Origin: Myxococcales bacterium
GTDB taxonomy: Bacteria > Myxococcota_A > Polyangia > Polyangiales > Polyangiaceae
Length of the DNA stretch: 11,817 nucleotides
Direction: 5' to 3'
Assembly: GCA_013298325.1 (NCBI GenBank)
Contig: JAAFHJ010000098.1
Span: 1 to 11,817, forward strand
Part shown: one piece after another, positions 7,657 to 11,817 of the stretch
Layout of the letters: the number at the start of each line of letters is the position of its first letter
How positions within the stretch are numbered: the stretch's first letter is position 1
The notes under the pieces: model-generated
The model's database searches: none
What the model was told of the DNA's origin: nothing
What the model saw: only the letters and a program-made list of their open reading frames with translations
Position numbers and translations under genes: made by a program

Positions 7657-8865
7657 ATGATCGAAACGCGTTGGTCCCGCCTCCTCCTCGCCGCTCTCGC
7701 CTCTTCCGCGTTCGCCGTCGGCTGCACCGCCGAGGAAGCGACCGACGAGCCCCAGGAAGACACGTCGGATGTCACGACCGTCGTCCAGTCCGGAGTGAAG
7801 AACCAGAGCATCGGGAACTGCTGGATCTACGCGCACACCGGGTGGGTCGAAGCGCTCAATAAGCGTGCGACGAAGACGGAATTGAATCTCTCGGAGAGCT
7901 ACGCCAGCTACTGGGATTGGTTCACGAAGGTCACGAGCTGGCCCGACACCGCGCTTGACAGCAAAGGGGCCTTCTCCGCCGGCGGAACCTGGACTTTGTA
8001 TCGCTGGGAAGTGGCGCGCTACGGCGTGATCAACGAGGCCGACTTTATCCCGGAAGAGGCGACGAACCAGACGAGCTCGCGCCAGTCCGCGGCGCTCCGC
8101 GCTTTCACGGAATCGCTGAAGAACGGCGCGTTGAAGACGGTGGAAGCACGAAAGAATCGCGCTCTCGTTCGCGCCGAGCTCGACAAGGCGTTCGGACTCA
8201 GCCCCGCCGTCATCGCCAAGCTCGACAAGCTGTTCGGCAAAGATGGGATGAAGTCGATCACCCAGAATCCGCAAACGACCCGCAAAGAGGTCGGTATTTC
8301 GGCCCCCTACGACATCGCCATCGCGTGGCCGAACGCGACGACCCACGCCGAAGTAAAGGGGACGCTTTCGGACGCCGTCGCGACCGGGCAGAAGGGGTGG
8401 AAGGAAGCCAACTATCCGCAGCCGACCGACGAAAAGGGGCGCCGCGCCTTCCAGATTCGCGTCCAGAAGGCGCTGAACGATCAGGCGCCTGCGATCCTCT
8501 GGTGGAACGTCGATTTCAACGCGCTCTCCGGCACGGTGTTCAGCGCCGAACAGCTCGCGAAGCGCGGCGCGGGACGCACCGGCGGACACATGACTCTCGG
8601 CTTTGACTACCAAGTCAAGCTCGCGAACGGAACGGTCCTCAAGGCGGGCGAGACGGTCACCGACCGCAAGCTCCTTGATGCCGCCGTCGACCCGGCCGCC
8701 CAGCTCCAGTTCCTTCGTGTGAAGAACTCCTGGGGCGGGACCGGCCTCGATGGGGTCGGCGATGCGCCCCCCTCCGGGTATTACGATCTCGACATGGCCT
8801 ACCTGAACGGGAAGGTCGCCGATGGCTACGGATGGGTCGCCGCGGTGCTCCCGCCGGGCTACTGA
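7657..8865 (+). CDS. C1 family cysteine peptidase, C1B-like, predicted lipoprotein (paralogue 1)
   Basis: A 402-aa protein with a lipoprotein signal: MIETRWSR, hydrophobic core, AVGC with lipidated Cys23, then an acidic Glu/Asp/Thr tether. The catalytic set is complete: Gln50 (oxyanion hole) and Cys55 in NQSIGNCW, His311 in GGHMTL, Asn357 in KNSWGG. Between Cys and His lie SESY (79-82), a GG turn (109-110) and RYG followed by DFIPEE (121-134). These landmarks resemble bleomycin hydrolase/PepC (subfamily C1B) more than papain, and the Cys-His distance of 256 residues is far longer than in papain. Gln-to-Cys spacing is 5, one less than usual for the clan. No propeptide is evident beyond the short tether. 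The start was chosen at the signal peptide; upstream in-frame codons would destroy it. Only a weak AGAAG precedes the ATG. It is likely a surface or periplasmic peptidase; the substrate is unknown. Confidence 0.88.
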   Translation: MIETRWSRLLLAALASSAFAVGCTAEEATDEPQEDTSDVTTVVQSGVKNQSIGNCWIYAHTGWVEALNKRATKTELNLSESYASYWDWFTKVTSWPDTALDSKGAFSAGGTWTLYRWEVARYGVINEADFIPEEATNQTSSRQSAALRAFTESLKNGALKTVEARKNRALVRAELDKAFGLSPAVIAKLDKLFGKDGMKSITQNPQTTRKEVGISAPYDIAIAWPNATTHAEVKGTLSDAVATGQKGWKEANYPQPTDEKGRRAFQIRVQKALNDQAPAILWWNVDFNALSGTVFSAEQLAKRGAGRTGGHMTLGFDYQVKLANGTVLKAGETVTDRKLLDAAVDPAAQLQFLRVKNSWGGTGLDGVGDAPPSGYYDLDMAYLNGKVADGYGWVAAVLPPGY

Positions 8866-8892
8866 GCTACGTCGCAAGCGCTCGAAATCAAA

Positions 8893-8910
8893 CGGCGCTT
8901 CCGCCGCGCC
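8893..8910 (+). terminator. GC-rich hairpin between the two C1 peptidase genes
   Basis: CGGCG-CTTC-CGCCG (8893-8906), with an alternative GGCGC/GCGCC pairing to 8910, is followed by TTTGG. It lies about 27 nt after the stop of paralogue 1 and could act as a weak terminator. A second short inverted repeat, CGATTC/GAATCG, lies at 8941-8958, and TATCAT at 8973-8978 could be a -10 box for paralogue 2, though no good -35 matches it. The 189-bp gap suggests separate transcription of the two genes. Confidence 0.35.
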
Positions 8911-9040
8911 TTTGGCCCTTACAAATCGGTGTAGGCGCCACGATTCTGCGAGGAATCGCGTAACTCATTTGTTATCATCGCGGGTTCGTGTTCGCCGGCG
9001 CGCACCGCCGACAACCCCCCCGCAAGCCTCTAGAAGTCTC

Positions 9041-9046
9041 AAGGAG
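9041..9046 (+). promoter_or_regulatory. Ribosome binding site of C1 peptidase paralogue 2
   Basis: AAGGAG lies 8 nt before the ATG at 9055, a near-ideal Shine-Dalgarno. It decides in favour of Met1 over the alternative Met4 at 9064. This contrasts with the weak site before paralogue 1 and suggests stronger translation of paralogue 2. Confidence 0.8.
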
Positions 9047-9054
9047 AACGCACG

Positions 9055-10380
9055 ATGGAGTCGATGAAGAAGACGCGCTGGATGATCCTGGCCGCAATGG
9101 TTTCGAGCCTCTCGATGGCCGCAGGCTGCGCCGCCGACGAAGCGACGGGGGATACGGCGGGCGACGAAGAAGGCGCGACCACCGACGACATCACGAGCAC
9201 CGCGAACATCTCGGAAGTGAAGCGCCAGAGCATCGGCAACTGCTGGCTCTACGCCACGGCAAGCTGGGTAGAATCGCTTGAGAAAGCGGCCTCCAAGACC
9301 GAGGACAACTACTCGGAATCCTACTGGACCTTCTGGCACTGGTTCGAGCAGCTCGCAAACGGCTACGGGGCCCCGACGGAAATCTCCACGGGCGGCAGCT
9401 ACATGACCGCCGCCGGTCTCATCGACCGCTACGGCATGATGCTCGAGAAGGACTTCATCCCCGAGGAGGCGACCTCGGAAATGTCAAACCGCCAGAAGTC
9501 TGCCCTCGACGCCATGAACACCTGGCTGAAGGGCGGCGGCCTCACCGCGACGGGCGCCCCGAAGAAAGGGACCCAGGAGTACCGCGGCTACATCCTGAAG
9601 CAGCTTGAGAAGGCGTGGGGCCTCTCCAGCGACCGCGCCGCGAAGATCGAGAAGGTCTTCGGCGTGAACGTGACCAAGACCGTCGACAAGTCCTACGGCT
9701 CGCGCAAGCCGGGCAGCGAAGTCGTCCGCGCGAAGGATGTTCTCGCAGCCATCCCGGACATGGCCCAGTCGACGGCCGGGAAAACGGTCATTAACCCGAA
9801 GCTCACCATCCAGGACGCGATCGGCACCGGGTCGAGCTACTACCGCACCGGCAAGAACGCCTGGCACGAAGTCAGCTACCCGTACTCCGCCGGAGAACGT
9901 CGCGCATTCTATCAAGAAATCCAGCGCTCCCTCCATGATGGGGTCCCGGTCGTTTCGAGCTGGTTCGTCGACTTCAACGCGCTTACGCCCGACGCCCACT
10001 TCTCGAAGAAGGCCCTCGAGGCGAAGGGCCCCGGCCACCAGGGGGGCCACATGACGCTCCTCGTCGACTACACGGCGAAGACCTCCGACGGGAAGACCTA
10101 CGCCGCCGGACAGTCGGTCACCGACAAGGCGATCCTCGCCCAGCTCCTCGACGCGAAGACCGAGATCATTTCGGTCCGCACGAAGAACAGCTGGGGCGGC
10201 TACCGCCCCGACCGTTGGGCCTCGGCGCAACTCCCCGGCTATCACGACCTCGACATGGACTACCTGAACGGCCCGCTCAAGCGCTGCAAGGAAGTCAACG
10301 GCGTCACCGACACAAAGAACTGCCAAGAAGACAGCGGCATGCAGGACGTCGTCCTCGCGCCGAACTACGGCAAGGACTGA
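9055..10380 (+). CDS. C1 family cysteine peptidase, C1B-like, predicted lipoprotein (paralogue 2)
   Basis: A 441-aa paralogue of the preceding gene in the same orientation. The lipoprotein signal ends MAAGC with lipidated Cys25. An Asp/Glu/Thr/Gly-rich tether of about 30 residues follows. Catalytic residues are Gln58 and Cys63 in RQSIGNCW, His332 in GGHMTL, and Asn378 in KNSWGG. Shared landmarks with paralogue 1 are SESY (87-90), a GG turn (113-114), RYG (125-127) and DFIPEE (133-138), which place both in one C1B-like group. The middle region differs: it has extra residues around 205-270 and a C-terminal CKEVNGVTDTKNC insert whose two cysteines could form a disulphide. Conserved catalytic residues in both copies argue that neither is decaying. 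It ends 36 nt before a strong terminator. It is probably an extracytoplasmic peptidase; a role in predation or nutrient capture is conjecture. Confidence 0.9.
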   Translation: MESMKKTRWMILAAMVSSLSMAAGCAADEATGDTAGDEEGATTDDITSTANISEVKRQSIGNCWLYATASWVESLEKAASKTEDNYSESYWTFWHWFEQLANGYGAPTEISTGGSYMTAAGLIDRYGMMLEKDFIPEEATSEMSNRQKSALDAMNTWLKGGGLTATGAPKKGTQEYRGYILKQLEKAWGLSSDRAAKIEKVFGVNVTKTVDKSYGSRKPGSEVVRAKDVLAAIPDMAQSTAGKTVINPKLTIQDAIGTGSSYYRTGKNAWHEVSYPYSAGERRAFYQEIQRSLHDGVPVVSSWFVDFNALTPDAHFSKKALEAKGPGHQGGHMTLLVDYTAKTSDGKTYAAGQSVTDKAILAQLLDAKTEIISVRTKNSWGGYRPDRWASAQLPGYHDLDMDYLNGPLKRCKEVNGVTDTKNCQEDSGMQDVVLAPNYGKD

Positions 10381-10415
10381 TCGCCGCCGCCACAGGTTCG
10401 ACGAACCACGGGAGC

Positions 10416-10448
10416 CCCGTCTGCCTACGCAGACGGGTTTTCCCTTTT
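10416..10448 (+). terminator. Strong rho-independent terminator after C1 peptidase paralogue 2
   Basis: CCCGTCTGC (10416-10424) and GCAGACGGG (10429-10437) form a perfect 9-bp GC-rich stem with a CTAC tetraloop. TTTTCCCTTTT follows directly. It is the clearest intrinsic terminator in the window. A smaller stem, GGTTC/GAACC, precedes it at 10395-10407. Confidence 0.9.
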
Positions 10449-10481
10449 GTTGAACCGGGCTTCGTGCGATGCACGCGGGCG

Positions 10482-11817
10482 ATGAGGCTCGGATACCAGG
10501 CGGGAACGATCGTCGTCACCGAGGTGACCGAGGCCGACTTCTTGCCCGACGTGCTCCAGTGGGACGACCGGAGCCGCTGCCACCGAGCGCGCGCCTGCGA
10601 CTACGCGCTGCTCGTCATCCAGCTCCTGCGCAACAAGCAGCCCTTCGTCGACGACGCACGAAAGTACGAGGAACTTTCAGCACCTGCCGAAGATCCGCGG
10701 ATGCCGCGGCCCTATCAGGAGGAGGCGCTTGCGGCGTGGATCAAGACCGGCCGGCGGGGAGTCGTCGTCCTTCCGACCGGCGCGGGGAAGACCCATCTCG
10801 CGACGATGGCGATGGCGGAGCGCCCTCGCTCCACGCTCGTCGTCGCGCCGACCCTCGATCTTGTTCGCCAGTGGCACGACCTCCTCGAAGCACGCTTTGG
10901 CGGACCGATCGGGATCGTTGGCGGCGGCGATCACCGCGTGGAACCGATCACGGTTACCACCTACGATTCTGCGTACTTGCATATGGATCACCTCGGCAAT
11001 CGCTTCGGGCTCGTCGTCTTCGACGAGGTCCACCACCTGCCGAGCGAAGCCTACCGCCACGCGGCGACCTCCTGTCTCGCGCCATTTCGCCTAGGGCTGA
11101 CGGCAACGCCGGAACGGACCGACGGCCGCGAAGCGACGCTCGTCGATCTCGTAGGCCCCATTGTGTACCGGAAGGATATCGTCGATATCCGCGGTGAATT
11201 CCTCGCCGATTACGACATTGATCGACGCTTCTTTGACCTCACCCCCGACGAACGTGATGCCTATGAGGAGGAACGTGCACTCTACATCGGCTTCCTTCGG
11301 GCTCATGCGATAAGCCTCGCGTCACCGGACGGATGGGGACGTTTTCTCGCGGAATCCTCCCGCACCAAGGAAGGCCGGCGTGCCTTTCAAGCGTTCCGCA
11401 CCCAACGCGCCCTCGCCTTCGCCGCCTCGGAGAAGTTTGCGTTTATCGATCAACTCTTCGTTGAACATACGAACGATCGAATGCTCCTTTTTACCCAAGA
11501 CAATGCCACAGCCTACCGTATTTCCGAGCGCTGCCTCGCGCCGGTGATCACCCATCGAACGCGCCCCTCCGAGCGCATCTCGATCCTGCGCGGGCTCGCC
11601 GAAGGGCGCTACGGCGCGATCGTCACCTCGCGGGTCCTCAACGAAGGGGTCGACGTCCCCGATGCGAACGTGGCCGTGATCGTGTCTGGCTCCGGATCTG
11701 TCCGCGAGCACGTCCAACGCCTCGGGCGCATCCTCCGCAAGCGCGAAGGCAAGCACGCCCGCCTCTACGAACTGGTCACCGCTGAAACGAGCGAGGCACG
11801 CACCTCCGATCGACGCC
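10482..11817 (+). CDS. XPB/Rad25-like SF2 DNA helicase (C-terminus beyond right edge)
   Basis: At least 445 codons, open at the right edge. Residues 1-65 form the small N-terminal domain seen in bacterial and archaeal XPB homologues, ending in FVDDARKY. The helicase core follows: RPYQEEAL (76-83), Walker A LPTGAGKT (97-104), motif Ia VVAPTLDLVRQW (120-131), motif II DEVHH (181-185, a DEAH variant), motif III LTATPERTDG (206-215), motif V VTSRVLNEGVDVPDA (381-395) and motif VI QRLGRILRK (412-420). A charged helical segment at about 250-315 lies between the two RecA domains. The family unwinds DNA in repair or transcription-linked processes. The start is the ATG at 10482; GTG at 10464 in the same frame is an alternative, and neither has a clear Shine-Dalgarno. 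The gene begins just after the upstream terminator, so its own promoter must lie in or before that hairpin. Identification is firm; the biological role is inferred. Confidence 0.9.
   Translation, partial: MRLGYQAGTIVVTEVTEADFLPDVLQWDDRSRCHRARACDYALLVIQLLRNKQPFVDDARKYEELSAPAEDPRMPRPYQEEALAAWIKTGRRGVVVLPTGAGKTHLATMAMAERPRSTLVVAPTLDLVRQWHDLLEARFGGPIGIVGGGDHRVEPITVTTYDSAYLHMDHLGNRFGLVVFDEVHHLPSEAYRHAATSCLAPFRLGLTATPERTDGREATLVDLVGPIVYRKDIVDIRGEFLADYDIDRRFFDLTPDERDAYEEERALYIGFLRAHAISLASPDGWGRFLAESSRTKEGRRAFQAFRTQRALAFAASEKFAFIDQLFVEHTNDRMLLFTQDNATAYRISERCLAPVITHRTRPSERISILRGLAEGRYGAIVTSRVLNEGVDVPDANVAVIVSGSGSVREHVQRLGRILRKREGKHARLYELVTAETSEARTSDRR

Noticed and set aside
7476..7811. Extension of the HerA-like ATPase up to an ATG at 7811
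   Set aside because: It would overlap the start of the divergent peptidase gene by about 150 bp, and the added residues are low-complexity and lie far upstream of the conserved YEKLG opening.
7585..8877. Minus-strand open frame of 430 codons opposite C1 peptidase paralogue 1
   Set aside because: The plus strand encodes a full catalytic set and lipoprotein signal; the antisense translation has no recognisable motif and is a GC-rich shadow.
8866..9054. A small gene in the gap between the two C1 peptidases
   Set aside because: No open frame with a start, a ribosome binding site and sensible codon use was found; only short inverted repeats and the binding site of the next gene are present.
10469..11197. 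Plus-strand frame of 242 codons starting at 10469 over the helicase
   Set aside because: The overlapping frame from 10482 carries all SF2 helicase motifs; this one is an Arg-rich shadow.
5169..11817. A single defence island formed by the HerA-like ATPase, peptidases and XPB helicase
   Set aside because: The genes are divergent or separated by terminators, the peptidases are exported lipoproteins, and no nuclease, CBASS or restriction component is visible.

Overview
The window reads as chromosomal DNA of a high-GC member of the Myxococcota, probably in the Polyangia. The main clues are a surface protein ending in a MYXO-CTERM-like Cys/transmembrane/Arg-rich tail, Asp-Ala-Gly-rich linkers, several secreted lipoproteins, a Hanks-type Ser/Thr kinase with a long disordered N-terminus, and strong G/C preference at third codon positions. 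No mobile element, CRISPR array or integrase is visible. This assignment is inference, since no marker gene is present.

Left part, minus strand: the N-terminus of a Ser/Thr protein kinase leaves the window at base 1. It is followed by tRNA-Arg(CCT) with an encoded CCA, an M3-family zinc oligopeptidase predicted to be a lipoprotein, and a two-repeat DUF4394 surface protein with the MYXO-CTERM-like tail. Hairpins lie between these units, so they look like separate transcription units. A HerA-like (COG0433-type) P-loop ATPase, also on the minus strand, ends at 5169.

Right part, plus strand: a divergent regulatory interval near 7476-7656 separates the ATPase from two tandem paralogous lipoprotein cysteine peptidases (402 and 441 aa). 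Both keep the C1 Gln/Cys/His/Asn catalytic set. Their SESY, GG and YG landmarks look more like bleomycin hydrolase/PepC (C1B) than papain. A strong intrinsic terminator closes this pair. An XPB-type SF2 helicase then starts only 15-33 nt downstream and runs off the right edge.

The functional theme is two-fold. One part is extracytoplasmic proteolysis and surface display: one M3 and two C1 lipoproteins plus the CTERM protein. The other is DNA transaction ATPases: the HerA-like and XPB-like proteins. Nothing in the sequence ties these into one pathway. The least ordinary items are the paired exported C1B-like peptidases with a shortened Gln-to-Cys spacing, the lipoprotein M3 peptidase, and the XPB homologue, whose usual partner (DUF790/Bax1) would lie just outside the window.
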